Positions 26,001-37,699 of a stretch of DNA of 64,000 bases are shown here, one piece after another (positions within the stretch are counted from its first letter, which is position 1; each line of letters begins with the position of its first letter). The DNA is from Siniperca chuatsi (Eukaryota; Chordata; Actinopteri; Centrarchiformes; Sinipercidae), in NCBI RefSeq assembly GCF_020085105.1, contig NC_058045.1, positions 3,795,333 through 3,859,332 of the forward strand. The letters run 5' to 3'. A program made the translations under genes and the position numbers. The notes below the pieces were generated by a model. The model was not told where the DNA came from, ran no database searches, and saw only the letters and a list, made by a program, of their open reading frames with translations.

Positions 26001-29000
26001 ATAAAGTACATTAAAGCCCAATTGGACAGTTGGACTGTAATTGATTTGTATATCTAAAATTTAATGTTTTCTTTGCAGGTAAAGACCTCCCTGTTTGTCC
26101 AGCAACACCTCCTCAAGACCAGCAAATCAATCAGACAGCTCTATGGCATGGCTGCTGATGTTGATGGCAAAGTCAGAGAGTGAGTACTTTCTACCTTCGT
26201 ATGTTATCTTGTTTTCAGAGTGGTTAATTATGTAAGGCTCAGCTCATTGACCAGCCACTTAAACACCTGGCTGTGGTTATAGTGGCTCTCTCACAGGTGT
26301 GAAATGTGTACTTGTTTGTGTATGTCTTTTTGTGGTCATTGCTGATATACATGTGTGCCCATCCTCCTTGATAAATAAAGGTTAATAAAGTAATTCTATT
26401 CTAAAGTCAAGTCAGTTATATTTAGGTGTCAATAACACAGGTTGTCTCCTTCAGGTGCCAGCTTCAGGCGTTGCTGAGGCTGGAGTTGTGCAGACTTTTC
26501 TCCTCGAAGCAGTCTGACTCACTGGATGTTGATCAGATGGCAGAGGAGGTAAAATGGCTCCTTGGTGCAGTTGAAATTTTTTTATGTAATAGCAAAGAGC
26601 AGGAGAGTAACTGTGGCTACAGAGTGTGTAGTTTTCTTTTAAAAGTTAGCACTGTCATTCATTTGCAAGCCATACTGATGAAAAACAGGTGCTTTTCTAT
26701 CAGTATTTGGCTTGTTGCTATTGTTCATCTTCTTATACTGACACAGTAAACAGAGTGTGACAATCATCTGAATGGATTCAGGCCATGTTTAATTGATTGT
26801 TTATGTTAATTACCACAAAATAATAAGAATGTATTGAAATATTCCAATATTTAATATATTTTTACTAACATAAATTTTTATTTGAAACCATTTTGACCAG
26901 AAAAGTTTATGTCTTGAACTCCATTAATTGCACAAAAGAGCAAACATAAACAAGTAAATTCTAACCTCTCCTGTTCCTCAGGTGGCTGAAATGCTCAGGA
27001 TAATCTCCCTAACAAAAGACCCAGTTTGCCTTGCAAAGTTCCTTCAAGATGAGATCCTTCCACGGTAAGTGTGTGGTGCTGCAGGAATGGGATTTTTTTG
27101 TGTTCTCCCAGAAGAATACAAGAATCAAGAATAATAAAAGCTTAGTATTCTTGAAAACTTTCTTGCTAAAAAAATCGATTTGAAGTTGATTAGTTTAACA
27201 ACAAAGATTGTAAAATTAAAGTTAAAAAAAACTATGGAAGTAGTATTGATATTATTATGACATTAATGACATGAAGTTGATAGTAAGGTCACAGAGTTAC
27301 TATATATTTAGTTACAAATTCATGATTTAGAGTTTCCTGTACTATTTCACTAACACTTGACTCTTGATTGCCATAAATCCTTAGTTTTTAAAAACAAAAC
27401 TGATGAAAAATGGCAAGTTTGAATACCGACTTGATGCATCACAATAATCCATGTTGAATTGTAATGTGAAACACTGATTTTTAAAAGAGCCAAATATTTG
27501 TCATCTATAGTTAGAAACTAACAACAGTCTTTCTGTGTCATGGCAGGTTCCTGACTGCTGTCCCCAGAGTGCTTGCAGACATCTACCACAGTCTGGGCAC
27601 CCAGCTCCCTGAGGCTTTGGTGGCTGTTCTACCTGCTGACTTCTTCAGCGACGAGTCAGTTGCGAAGGACAGCGTTTCTCCTTCAGCCTCCTCACCTCCC
27701 CTCTCCACACACAGCCAGGTTTCGGATGGCAGAGATCGCCTGCAGGAACTGCGAATTCGCTCAGCCAACAAGAGGAGGTGAGGGGAGGCTGTATGTTTGC
27801 ATGTTTGCTGGAAAAAGATGCTGCGTGGTTATGGAAAATCAGGACAGGCCTGTAATTTAAAAATCTTACTACAACAACTTATACTACAACAAAGAAGAGA
27901 CATTTGAGTGAAGATGATGATGCTGCTCTTTGAATGTTACTGGGAGGGAATCATAGTCATTGAATTTTTGTATTTAGTAGAATTTTTAGTTGTATGATTA
28001 AGCCATAACATATATATTTTGTAAGGTGTATGTTGTTGGTTTTTTTCATGCTTTACTGTCTTTTTTTTAGGAGTGGGATGCTGACTCGTCATCGCAGTAT
28101 GACTGAATCATCACAGAGTCTTCGCCAAATAGAGATGCCCAAAAAGACAAGAGCTGTAAGATGAGATCATAGATAATTAATCACTGCAACTTTGAATAAA
28201 TAGTATTTTCAAAATATCTCTAATTGTTGGGTTTTAACCTTCTTAGAGTCATCCAAAAGCATATCAACTTTTAAATGTGTTACTGTCTAATTTCTCAAAT
28301 GCTTAATGTATTGTCCTGTGTGAAGACCATCACCCAACTAGGAGACCTAAGATGACATTTGCACATATGTTTCATGGTTATTTTAGCTGTCTAATCCAGA
28401 TTACTTTACCTGCTTTATTGTGTTATCAGTCCAAATCAAAGGTCTGTGTTGCTTTGGAGAAACCTGCTTCAGAACGACAACCTCAGAAACAAGAAACACA
28501 AGGTATACCCTGTTTGTATCTAACTTGATCACATCCAGTGCCACTTGCCTACCCAACCCAACCCAAAATCTATGTTTTGAATATAAAACTGAACCTCTGT
28601 AACAGTGACTGTGGACAGCTTGAATGGTTAAAATTGTGTCAAAAACATCCTCAAGCTGACCCCAGCCTCTGTTTTTTCACAAAAAAGCAAACTACAAACT
28701 CTTTGCATCCTCCTTTCAAACTGACAGGGGGAGGTTGTTTCATATTCTAAAGATAGATTTTGGGAGCAGTATCACCTTTTTGACATTAAGCAATAGGCAT
28801 CACCATGTTGACATGTGAGTCCTAAATACAGCCATGCTCTGATTGTCCACAGAGGTGACAAAGGTGAGAAGAAACCTGTTCAACCAAGAGATTGTTTCCC
28901 CCTCAAAGAAAGCCAAGCTGCCAAGGAGCCAGTCTGTGTCCGCTGTGGAAGGATTGAAACGCAAGCGATCTCATGAATCTGAAGGTAAACTGATTCATTA

Positions 29001-32000
29001 TTGCAAATTAATTGAAAGAAAAACTTGTAAATGATTGAATGAAAGCTGACTTTTTATCTGCATGAGAGGTGAACCTTTTACTTTCAGTGTTCAGCCATGC
29101 AACGTTGATGTTCAGATATTCACTGCTATATTGGCATTTAGAAATACTGGGTATTTTTCTTGCTTTTCAGAGAGGCACAAACTTCTAACAAAGAAAGTGT
29201 GTGAAACACCCCTCCACAAGCAAGTGTCCAATCGCCTCCTATACCGGCAGAAAATGGGAAGGTATGTTTTATTGATCAGCAGTTTGCCTTATTGAGATTT
29301 ATTGAGGCATTTTTTTTTTTCAATACCTCAGTAATTATATTTATTGTATTACCAAAAATCATCTGCATTTGCTCACTTACTGTTGTGTTTTTGACTGTTC
29401 TTTTTCAGGAGATCTGTCCCAACTGAGGAGTGTATTGTGGAAGAGTCACCAGTAAAACCTGGAGAAGGTATTTTACTGAGACCACAGTTTTGGTTCTTTT
29501 TCCACACAAATATATTTACATAAATAAGTAAGAATTTATAATCTGTATTTGTCTTGTGTTTAAGTACGCAACAAAAGTGTGTGTTTTTGATTCCTTGGGC
29601 ATTTTGACAATGAAGGGTAATTTTACCCAATTCAAGCACTACCCATAACTTAGTCCTTTTTGTGCTTTGGCTTTGTATCAGACCTAAGAAGGAGTCCAAG
29701 GATAAAGACGCTTGCTAGAAGACACTCAAACACATTCTACTCAAGTTCTCAACTACGCTCCCGCAACCTGGACAGGGCTCTCTCTGCATCCCAGCTTACT
29801 CTCAGTGATGGGAAAATCAGTGGGGTTAACGTAAAAACAGTTCGGTCTCCCATGCATCTTCTTTTTGGGGCTGCTGATTCCCCCAGTCGTCCTTCTGACC
29901 AGTCTTGTGCAACCAGGGCCACCAGGTCACAACTGTCCACAGACTCTAGTGTCTTTGAGGTAAGTTCTGTTTTAAATGATATGGTTCACCAAATACAAAT
30001 ACATGCTACCACAGGCAATTTGCTGTTGTACAAGCAGATTTAAAACAATTACTGGACACAATGAAATAAAGAGCACGCTATTATCCTTTCTCAACTTACT
30101 GACAGTCTTGATAAGATTCCTACACTTTTCTTTAATTTTGTAAAAGTAAGCACAAAGGCACTAAGCATCTTTTTGTCATAGTTTTCCTATCTGTCTTAGA
30201 AATATATTTTCATGTAAATATTGTATAGTACTGCTTGTACAATAAATATCTGAAGACATCTATTTAAGTACGTGAGTATTTCTGCATTCATTCATTCATC
30301 CATCTTTCCATCCTTATAATATGCTGAACTATCCATTTACTGAGTTAAGTGATTTATTGAAGAAAAATCTTTTTAGGGTAAGTACTATTTTAAAAACTAC
30401 ACTAAGTGTTCACTGAGTATAAGGGTCAATTCTAAAATTGCGTGTATACGTGAGACTTGAGTCTGATTTAATGCGGCTATAATCAATATTTTTAGAATAG
30501 CAATTTATCAAATGACAATGTGAAAACTGTGTGAAAGGGTTCACTCGCAGTGATGAACCTACAGAGAATTATCGCCCAAATCTGCAGCTCTACTCGGCTT
30601 TAAGGAGCTTTATAGCCTGTTTGAGCTAATTGTTTAGCTGTCCGGCCCACAACTTTACTGCTTTGCACTATCATCGTTCTCATTGCATGATTTTCAGCTG
30701 ATTTCAGAAAAAAAGCTCTAAAAACCCACTGTACACTACCTGCTCAGCACCAAACAGCAGACAGACACAATTAGTGACTAGCTGGTGAACATAGTTGAAC
30801 ATTTAGCATCTAAAGAGCTATATTTCCCTCAGGAGTTGGTAAAGACCAAAAACAGAGCTAAAAGGAGAGTGAATATTGGACTTCTCCAACATTCCCCACG
30901 TGGCCAGTAACACGATTCCAAATGAATGATAATGTTTCTCCGCAACTGTTGGATGTGTAAATAAGGCAGTGTTTGCTAACAAGTTCCCCATATCAACTTA
31001 AAAGGTGATGATATGTAAATGTTGTGTTCACAACAAAAATCAGTTATTGCAGGTTTAATAACTTTGTTTGTTTGTTTGTTCTAGAGTCCAAATAAAACGC
31101 CAACAAAGTCACCAGGCAAACATGGGAGGGCCATCCATGGGATCAGGACACCCAAGACCCCAGGGAGCCCCAAAACCCCACCTCCATCCAGGATGAATGT
31201 TTTCTCAGCTGCAGAGAGCCCTGTAGCAGGCAGCTCTCGTGAGCTTGGTATGACTTTGAGAGGCAGTCCTTTCAGATCTCCAGCCAGAAAGACTCTTGTG
31301 GTAGAGACACCTACTAAGCAAAGCCCTGTGAGGAGCCCACTGAAGGGTATTCTCAGGACTCCAGTTAAGGCCTTGGTCGAATGCCTCTCCTCTTCTGGAT
31401 TACATCTGCTCAATAGCCCAATTTCCAGGACTCCCAAGAAGAGTGTCACATGGTCTCCATCCCCACAAAAATATAGAGTGGCAGAGAACAGCATTACTTT
31501 CAAAGTGCCAGAGTCGCCTCGTATTGCATCCCGCACTTCTCCGAGACTGGTGAACACACCCAACACCTTCAGCAGTCCTGTCAAAAGCACAAACACTAAA
31601 AGAGACATTTTCAAAACCCCAGAAAAGACTTGCCAAGTAAGCCCAGTAAGGGGTTCTGATAATGCAAATAACGTTATTTTGAAACAGGAAAAAAATCAGA
31701 AGTCCTCTGAAAAACTTCACAACAGGATGAAAACACCTGAAAAAAGTGACACTGTTAGTCTACTGGAAATGCCTCCTCCACAATCCACACCACCTCTAGA
31801 CCACCACGTCTCACCTAAACCCAACTCTAGAACTCAAACCAAGACCCCCAGTCCTACTCACCAAATGATTACTCGTTCTGGACAAACTCCAGGCAAAAGT
31901 TCAAACATTCTATCCCCATGTAAGCCAGTATTTACACCAGTAGGAGGTACTACTGTTTCAGAAGGATCAGATACTTCTGTAAAGTCTCCAGCAAAGTCCC

Positions 32001-35000
32001 TGACAAGAACGAGGTCTGGTCAAGGTGCTAGAACCACCAGACATAACTTAAGATCCCAGTCTAGTGAGAATGTTCCCTTCAAACTAAACACCGAATCTGC
32101 TGAGAACTGTGACCTTGTGGAAATAAACATGCAGTCAGATACAAAAGAAGAGGTACAGGCTGAACCTTCCCAAACCTCTGAAACTGACTCTAGTTCCCAT
32201 ACAGATTCACAGCAGTTTGACACATCACATTTTAACTCTGCATCCACAGAAGATGATAGTATGGACATTGTAGATGCGGCAGTTGTAAAGACCCAGTTTA
32301 GTGGTGGTCTCAAGATAAACATTAGCTTTTCACGGAAGCCTTCAAAGTCCAGTGAAGACTTTATGTCCAGCGCAGTCTCTTCTAAACCATGTGTGCCACC
32401 CCAAGGCACACCTGGTAGGAGCTACGGTTTCCGGCAGACACCTGACCGCCAACAGAGGGAGGCTGCTGCTCGTTTGGGGTACGGAAATGATTCCCCTCGA
32501 TTCTCAACCCCTAGAGGCCCAGCAAGACCTAGTCGACAAAAGGGCACGGGTACTCCAAACCCTCTGACTTACCAAGTAGAAATGGAAATGCAAACATCAG
32601 GACTTCCCAAGCTCAAAATCAAACGCACAGATTCCATGACTGTAGGCGATTTGACCTCAGGAGCTCAGAGCCCTTTAGTTGGTGTGAAACCTTCTCAGCT
32701 GGAAGGCCCCTTGACTTTGTTCTCTAAGCACAGAGATCCTGGATGTGTCTCACCATCTATCTGTACTCATGTCACCCCGGCTAAGAGCACGCCTGGAAAA
32801 GGTGGGAGCGTCCAAACTTACATCTGCCAGTCCTACACCCCTACACACCATCCTGTGGGAACAATGTCTCCAGTGGCAACTGCAGAGATCATTCCCCTGA
32901 CTCCTTCGCCTCAGAGTGTAGGGAAGGTGACCCCAGACAACCTCAACAACTGGCCTCGCAGGAAGAGAGCTCAGATTGGAGTGGTTGGAGGCAAGGATCG
33001 TGGCCTGAAGGGGGAGCCTTTGCTGGTGGAGTTGCTGGAGGAAGCTGAGCTTGGAGTTAGCAGGTTGCAGGACACTGACGACACTGATGAGCCCTCAAAC
33101 GACAAAGCTGCAAAATTGACTTTGACTTCTAAACAGTCACCCTCAGTTCGAGCAGATGCATCGCCTCTTTCTCCAATGGAAGACTTGTACTGGATGGACA
33201 AGCTGGCTCACCAGGCTGACTGTGCTGATCGTCATAGAGCAGAAGAAGAAATCATCTGTGCCGCTGGAAATGGAGATGTCAAGTCATGTAAGTTATGGTT
33301 GGCACATTCTGTAACCAAAAGTTCTGGGATTACAACTAAGATACTTTCATTGTTGACTGAAGATTGCTTCTATATTCTGACCAAATATTTATGCTATGAC
33401 CAGTACATGTTTTCATGAAGTTAATGGGTGTGAGTGAAGAGGATGCAGAGGACAGGGTTAGATGGAGGCACATGATTCGCTGTGGCGACCCCTGAAAGGG
33501 AACAGCCGAAAGGAAAAGAAGAAGAAGACCAGTACATGTTTTGTATATTTGCTTCATAAATGACTGAAATTAAATATAATGTCAAAATTTAAATAATTTA
33601 ACTTTGACAGTTGACTTCAAATATCAAATCAAATATTGGACAGATTTTTTTTTTTAGAGCTAAAGATCCATCATTTGAAAATCGATATGGTATCTTGGCA
33701 TTAAAAAAAGCTGTTATACAAAGGTTCAATGATTGTATTTATTATTTAATATCTCAAAAACTAAGTTAAACTTTTTCTGAAATTATTGCATGAAGTGAAG
33801 TTGCAGAATAAAGCCATAATTTTGTCACTGCTTTTCTACATTTTGACAGTAGCGACTCCTCCCAGCTCAAAGGTGAGGAAGCCAGTGACAGCGAGTGGGA
33901 TTCTGGCCCTCACTCACTCTCCATTGTTGTTCAAGGGCAAAACAGGCTCTGCTAGTAAGAGAATGCCAAATTTTAAAGGTAAGATGTCCAGTGCTTGTGT
34001 TTTACAGTTAGTTATGTTTTTATTTTTGCCAGTTAAATATGTATTTGGCCTTATATTACCAGGGCAGGAAACTGACTGGATTCCAAAACCTGACTGGCTG
34101 CTTGCTAACCTGCCAGAGTTTATATGTCCAAAAGTATGCAGACACAATACTGTCCACATACTATTGAGTACTTTTGGTCTCTAGTCATTATTTCCAATTA
34201 AGGGAAATATTAAAGGATGGGTTCACATTTTTTCTTTTGTGTCCATATGTGCAGTGAAAGTCACTTTTCACTATTAGTTACTGGAATTGTTCCTTATTTC
34301 CATACTGGCCACTAAGAAATCCCCTTTTAAAGCAATTTTAAGTAATTGGGAACAAAATCCATAATCCTCATTCTGTGTAAAAATGTATTCTAAAGTTCAG
34401 CTTCAGTACAAAATTCCCTCTCTGTTTCCACAGACAGTTTCTGTGCTTAGCTGCAGTAGAGGGATAATAACACAGAGGGAATTTGACTTATAAGACTAAC
34501 TTTGAAAGATACCCACTTAATTTGTCTCAGACTGCTGAAGCCTCATAGTACCCTTAACTAAACTTGAGAAATCATTTTTGCACAGAAAGAGGACTGTGGA
34601 TTTTGTCCACCATAACTTATATTGAAATTGCTTTTAAGGAGGGAACTCTCTGCAGCCAGTATGGACAGGAGGAACAATTACAAAAACCAATGACCCTTTC
34701 AATGAACATATGGGCATGTCAGTATTGTTTTAAGATCGAGTTGAAAATTGTGAGCCTATCCTTCAATGCCACAGCATTCACTGATATTTTAGACAATAGT
34801 GTTCTCCCAACTTTGTGGCAACAGTTTGGAGAAGACGCTTTCCTGTTTCAGTATGACCCCATACATAAAACCCAGTCCATAAACTAATTATTTTCCCATT
34901 TTGATTTGGAAAAACTTGTCTGGCCTGCACAAAGCTCAGATCTCAAGCTCAAATGTCAACCTCATCCAACACCTTTTGGAGGAATTTGAACACTAACTGT

Positions 35001-36490
35001 GAGCCAGGCCTTATCGCCCAACATCAGTAGCTGATCTCACTAATGGTCTTGTGGCTGAATGGGAACAAATCCCTGCAGCCAGGCTCCAAAATCTTGTTTT
35101 AGGACCATATTATTAGGGTTGGGTACCGTTCACATTTGAACCGATACCAGTACTGGTACCCAACGGTACCTTTTTTCGGTACGTTACTCTGTAATAACAA
35201 AAATGTAAGTAAATAAAATGTTTAAAAAAAAAAGTCCAAACTTCTCAATTTCAACATTTACCTCACTGCTTCACTTAGTTTAGTCATCCATGGAGGGTAA
35301 GTTAACTTCTTCCTGCTGGCCGCAGGCGTGCTAACGTTAGCTGCAGCTGCTGCAGGGGACTTGGCTTTCATACTATCAAACACGGCACGCTCTTCAGCTT
35401 TTAGATATATTTTGTGTTTGACCAGGTGTTTCCTCAGGTTAGACAGGTTTCCCTGGCCAGCTTATGCAGTGACTGTTGTCTGCCTCGAGTTTTGAAAAGT
35501 GTAATCACACTTGCCACCACTTTCAGCTCGCCATCACCCTGACTCAGTAGCCCTTTTTTACACAGAGATCCCGCAATACTGCCGTAAAGAAGAACCGTCA
35601 TTATGCCTGCTTTGCATTTTTACACTGAACCAAACAACGCTGGCACAATGCTGCCCCTGTGTGGAATTTAGATAGCCGAAAGTACCCCCTCAACGTAGGC
35701 AGAGCTGATCGTCATAGCAACGCTATTCCAGCAGTACAGGCACCGATTTCATTTAACATGAATCGGTACTCAGTAGTACCGACGTAATTCGGTCGGTACC
35801 CTTAAAAGTACCAAGTTCGGTACCCGACCCTACATATTCTTGCCCATGGTTTTAGAATAAGATGCTCAACCGTCATATACTGTACAGAGCTGCAACGATT
35901 AGTTTAGATTAATGGATTAGTCAATTAACAGAAAATTCATTCATCTCTTTTGATAATTAATCGTTTTATCAAGCAAAAATGCCAAAAATGATCTGGTTGT
36001 AGCTTCTCAAATGTGGCTATTTACTGCTTTTCTTTGTTGTGTCTGATTTTAACTGAATATCTTTGGGTTTTTACTATTTTCCTGGCATTTTATAGACAAA
36101 AGATTAATCGAGGAAATAAGAGACAGATTAATCGATAATGAAAATAATCGTTAGTTGCAGCCCTAGTCACATATTGGTGTAATGTTTGACTGTCTACATA
36201 CTCTTGGCCATGTAGTGTGTTTTCTACTTGTCCAGGTGAGCCAGTAGGTCAGAGCTCTAGCATTCTTCCAATAGCCAAAAGTGAACAAACAACCTGATAA
36301 ATGCTCTGAACTTGACATTCCCCCGTACTGTAAGTTAACTAACAATCCTCATTATTTCCTAAACTTTGCAGATGAGGCTGCATCAGGGAGGAGGATAGAA
36401 GTCGATGGAGTGGACCTCTCTCCCTTCAGCCAGCCGATCACACGCTCAAACACGGGGAAGACCTACAGCAGGAAGAGACTACTTCACTGA
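20054..36490 (+). CDS. TICRR: TICRR (treslin), TopBP1-interacting replication initiation regulator
   Basis: The metazoan Sld3 counterpart, which binds TopBP1 after CDK phosphorylation to load CDC45 at origins. Coding exons: 20054-20728, 21718-21955, 22373-22605, 24009-24243, 24626-24764, 24882-25009, 25207-25410, 25544-25689, 26079-26179, 26455-26548, 26982-27064, 27547-27777, 28071-28155, 28430-28502, 28853-28984, 29171-29261, 29409-29467, 29682-29959, 31085-33287, 33850-33978, 36372-36490. All joins are GT-AG and keep frame, giving 1891 aa. Recognised features are the N-terminal [16 protein letters not shown] (residues 122-137), the middle block [13 protein letters not shown] in exon 7, VRRNLFNQE (893-901), CDK-type ETP (T945) and ESP (S976) sites, and a long Ser/Pro-rich disordered exon 19 containing SGLPKLKIK. 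The C-terminus is a basic [12 protein letters not shown] tail. Apparently intact. Confidence 0.97.
21175..21445 (+). mobile_element. Tc1/mariner transposase remnant in TICRR intron 1
   Basis: Reading 'agatctcaacccagttgagc' onward gives [11 protein letters not shown], matching the DLNPIEHLW motif near the third catalytic acid of Tc1-like transposases. The downstream text ('caccaaatgaggaaatatct', 'gttcatctctccagcagg') also follows the 3' part of a known fish Tc1 family. Only the 3' end is present and it is degenerate. Confidence 0.75.
22640..24008. other. TICRR intron 3, possible repeat-derived content
   Basis: The intron runs from the donor after 22605 to the acceptor at 24008. About 22840-23420 ('catgatggcgccccttag' to 'cgcccctccagttggctg') has the look of an old interspersed repeat, but I cannot name a family. 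No additional exon is needed to keep frame. Confidence 0.4.
26285..26400 (+). repeat. LINE-type 3' tail in TICRR intron 9
   Basis: 'ataaataaaggttaataaag' preceded by T/G-rich text resembles the 3' tail of fish L2-like LINE copies. It is short, 5'-truncated and non-coding. Confidence 0.45.
29171..29467 (+). other. TICRR: TICRR exons 16-17: CDK-site/TopBP1-binding module
   Basis: Two short exons (29171-29261 and 29409-29467) encode [11 protein letters not shown] (T945) and [11 protein letters not shown] (S976), and the next exon begins DLRRSPRIK. In human treslin the corresponding sites are T969 and S1001, which after CDK phosphorylation bind the N-terminal BRCT repeats of TopBP1. Both sites and their spacing (31 residues here, 32 in human) are kept, so this fish protein should retain S-phase CDK control. 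The functional statement rests on published work on human and Xenopus treslin. Confidence 0.85.
30560..31000. repeat. Teleost interspersed repeat in TICRR intron 18
   Basis: Segments such as 'gtgaacatagttgaacattt', 'ctcaggagttggtaaagacc' and 'agagctaaaaggagagtgaa' belong to an abundant fish interspersed repeat that I recognise by pattern. The class is uncertain. It ends shortly before the acceptor of the 2.2-kb exon 19. Confidence 0.5.
33398..33542 (+). mobile_element. 5'-truncated LINE 3' end with perfect 16-bp target-site duplication, TICRR intron 19
   Basis: The 16-mer GACCAGTACATGTTTT occurs at 33398-33413 and again at 33527-33542. Between them lie 113 bases ending in a GAA-rich tail, with the text 'gctgtggcgacccctgaaag' and 'gaacagccgaaagg'. 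I recognise this as the common 3' end of a teleost non-LTR retrotransposon with a GAA tail. The perfect duplication marks the exact insertion and suggests it is young. It makes the open frame of exon 19 appear to run on past the true donor at 33288. Confidence 0.8.
34210..34765. mobile_element. MITE with AGGATGGGTTCACA termini and TTAA-like flanks, nested in the Tc1-like copy
   Basis: The left end is TTAA followed by AGGATGGGTTCACA. The right end is the inverted TGTGAGCCTATCC followed by TTCA. Two mismatches in the termini and one in the second TTAA suggest moderate age. TTAA target duplication is typical of piggyBac-type elements, so a piggyBac-derived MITE is the best guess. No transposase frame is present. 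Confidence 0.65.
35107..35842. mobile_element. hAT-like element with 8-bp target duplication, nested in the Tc1-like copy
   Basis: Terminal inverted repeats begin TAGGGTTGGGTACCG on the left (from 35115) and TAGGGTCGGGTACCG when the right end is read in reverse (ending 35834). The flanking 8-mers are catattat and catattct (7 of 8 identical), and the Tc1 consensus has a single such site. This is the hAT signature. The interior minus strand holds a decayed zinc-finger-like coding remnant (see 35380-35525). Confidence 0.75.
35380..35525 (-). pseudogene. Decayed BED-type zinc finger remnant inside the hAT-like element
   Basis: Read on the minus strand, one frame gives [14 protein letters not shown] followed by IYLKAEE. 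This resembles the second half (Asn-Leu...His...His) of BED zinc fingers found at the N-terminus of hAT transposases and ZBED proteins. The upstream frame ([11 protein letters not shown]) is separated by a stop and a frame change, and no transposase catalytic or dimerisation domain follows. It is non-coding now. Confidence 0.5.
35878..36176. mobile_element. hAT-like MITE (GAGCTGCAACGATTAG ... TAGTTGCAGCCCTA), nested in the Tc1-like copy
   Basis: The left end 'gagctgcaacgattag' and the right end 'gttagttgcagcccta' are inverted copies, with the internal marker 'caagcaaaaatgccaaaaat' and AATCGATT-rich flanks. Flanking 8-mers gtcatata and gtcacata differ at one base and fit an 8-bp duplication. 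Two more copies lie at 57345-57705 and 61060-61370 in the same orientation. Confidence 0.75.
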
Positions 36491-37105
36491 ACCACAAAAC
36501 CGTCGGGCAAGCAAAGCAAAAAGATGGTCCGTTCTGTGTTTTACTGTGAAGCTGTGAGCCTTTTAGCCATATTTTGTCAGGAGTGCTTTTGATGGCAGAT
36601 CTGAAAGATGTCTTTCAAGCACCACTTGAAAGGCTTTGCAGATGAATGAATGTCCCTTTCAGTCGCCTCCACCAACACTTTTGACCCTCACATTTTCTGT
36701 TCTAACTAGTGGCTTTTGTTTTAATCAGGACATTTTAAGATTTAAGATTATCAGTAGGTTTAGCAAGGAGTTGAAAAGGTATGCAGTTCTACCGAGATAT
36801 TTAAAATTGCCCTTACTGTTCGTATTAATGATTTTATCATTCAAAGTGTGCCATGTTTCCTGCATGGGTCTTTCTGAAGCTAAAATTTTGAACATGGTGA
36901 TTTTTTTTTTTATGTCATCATTGTTTTTCAAAATTGTAATTAGCCATTTTACAATCAGGTCTACATTTGTCAATATAAATACTATTCATGTTTATTTATT
37001 AGTTTGTTCTTGTCATAAACTTGCTTTTAAGTAAAAAGGAAGCCCTAATGATTGAGTCATATTGTAAATATCTTATGTTGCCAAAGTTTTATGTAAATAA
37101 ATATC
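36491..37105 (+). other. TICRR: TICRR 3' untranslated region with polyadenylation signal
   Basis: AATAAA at 37096-37101 follows about 600 bases after the stop codon at 36488-36490. The region is AT-rich with no repeat recognised. The transcript end is inferred. Confidence 0.6.
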
Positions 37106-37699
37106 AGTTTTCTGAATTAAGTTATTGAAAATGGTTGTTATTTTTTTTTTTTTTAATCCTGTACTCGCTCTGCTTTGTCAAGTTTCAAGTAATTCAAGTT
37201 TATCAGCTGCCAGTAAATAAAAGCAAACCTGATACTTTCGTCCTATAATCAGCTATCTGTTCAAAGGTCAGTGCTCTAATATAAAACTCGTATAAAACTC
37301 TTCATGTGATGTCAGTAGATGGTACATTAATAATTGTTGCACACAGGAAATTCATTTTAATAGCTGCCGATAACCCCCAAATTTTATAATCTTGATTATG
37401 ATCTGATCAGAAATTTGATTTTGTTTAATTAGAACCGCTAGTGTTTTTGTTTGTGAATTGAATATCATTGTTAATTATTACTCATGAGATTAGCTTGGCA
37501 CCAAGCACCAGTTGTTTTGCTGTAAAATCTGATAAGGTAACACACCTCTTACGTGTGCTGGCCTGATATACCAGTTCAGCCTCAAAGGAAGTGCTCTGCT
37601 TGCTCACTGTAACACAAGTCAAAATGTCTGCTGTGAAAAAGACCTGTTGAATCACAGTAGACAAAATGGAGTCAAGTTACAAATAGATCTAGATAATTA

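Larger units (their letters stand above)
34112..36225 (+). mobile_element. Tc1-like DNA transposon remnant, split by three later insertions, TICRR intron 20
   Basis: The left end has 'atatgtccaaaagtatgcag' and the right end 'catactcttggccatgtag', which are imperfect inverted repeats of the TATGGCCAAAAGTATG type. Internal pieces continue one another across the insertions: 'tccaattaagggaaatat' joins 'aatgccacagcattcactg'; 'caactttgtggcaacagttt' and 'ggccttatcgcccaacatca' follow; then 'ttgcccatggttttagaata'. Without the insertions about 550 bases remain, far less than a full Tc1 element, and the transposase frame is broken. This is a non-functional fossil. Confidence 0.75.

Noticed and set aside
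31081..31614. 177-codon antisense frame inside TICRR exon 19
   Set aside because: Shadow of the Ser/Pro-rich coding strand; no domain and no conserved splice context.
33288..33418. Continuation of TICRR exon 19 coding
   Set aside because: Lies after a good GTAAGT donor, and the frame matching human treslin resumes at 33850.
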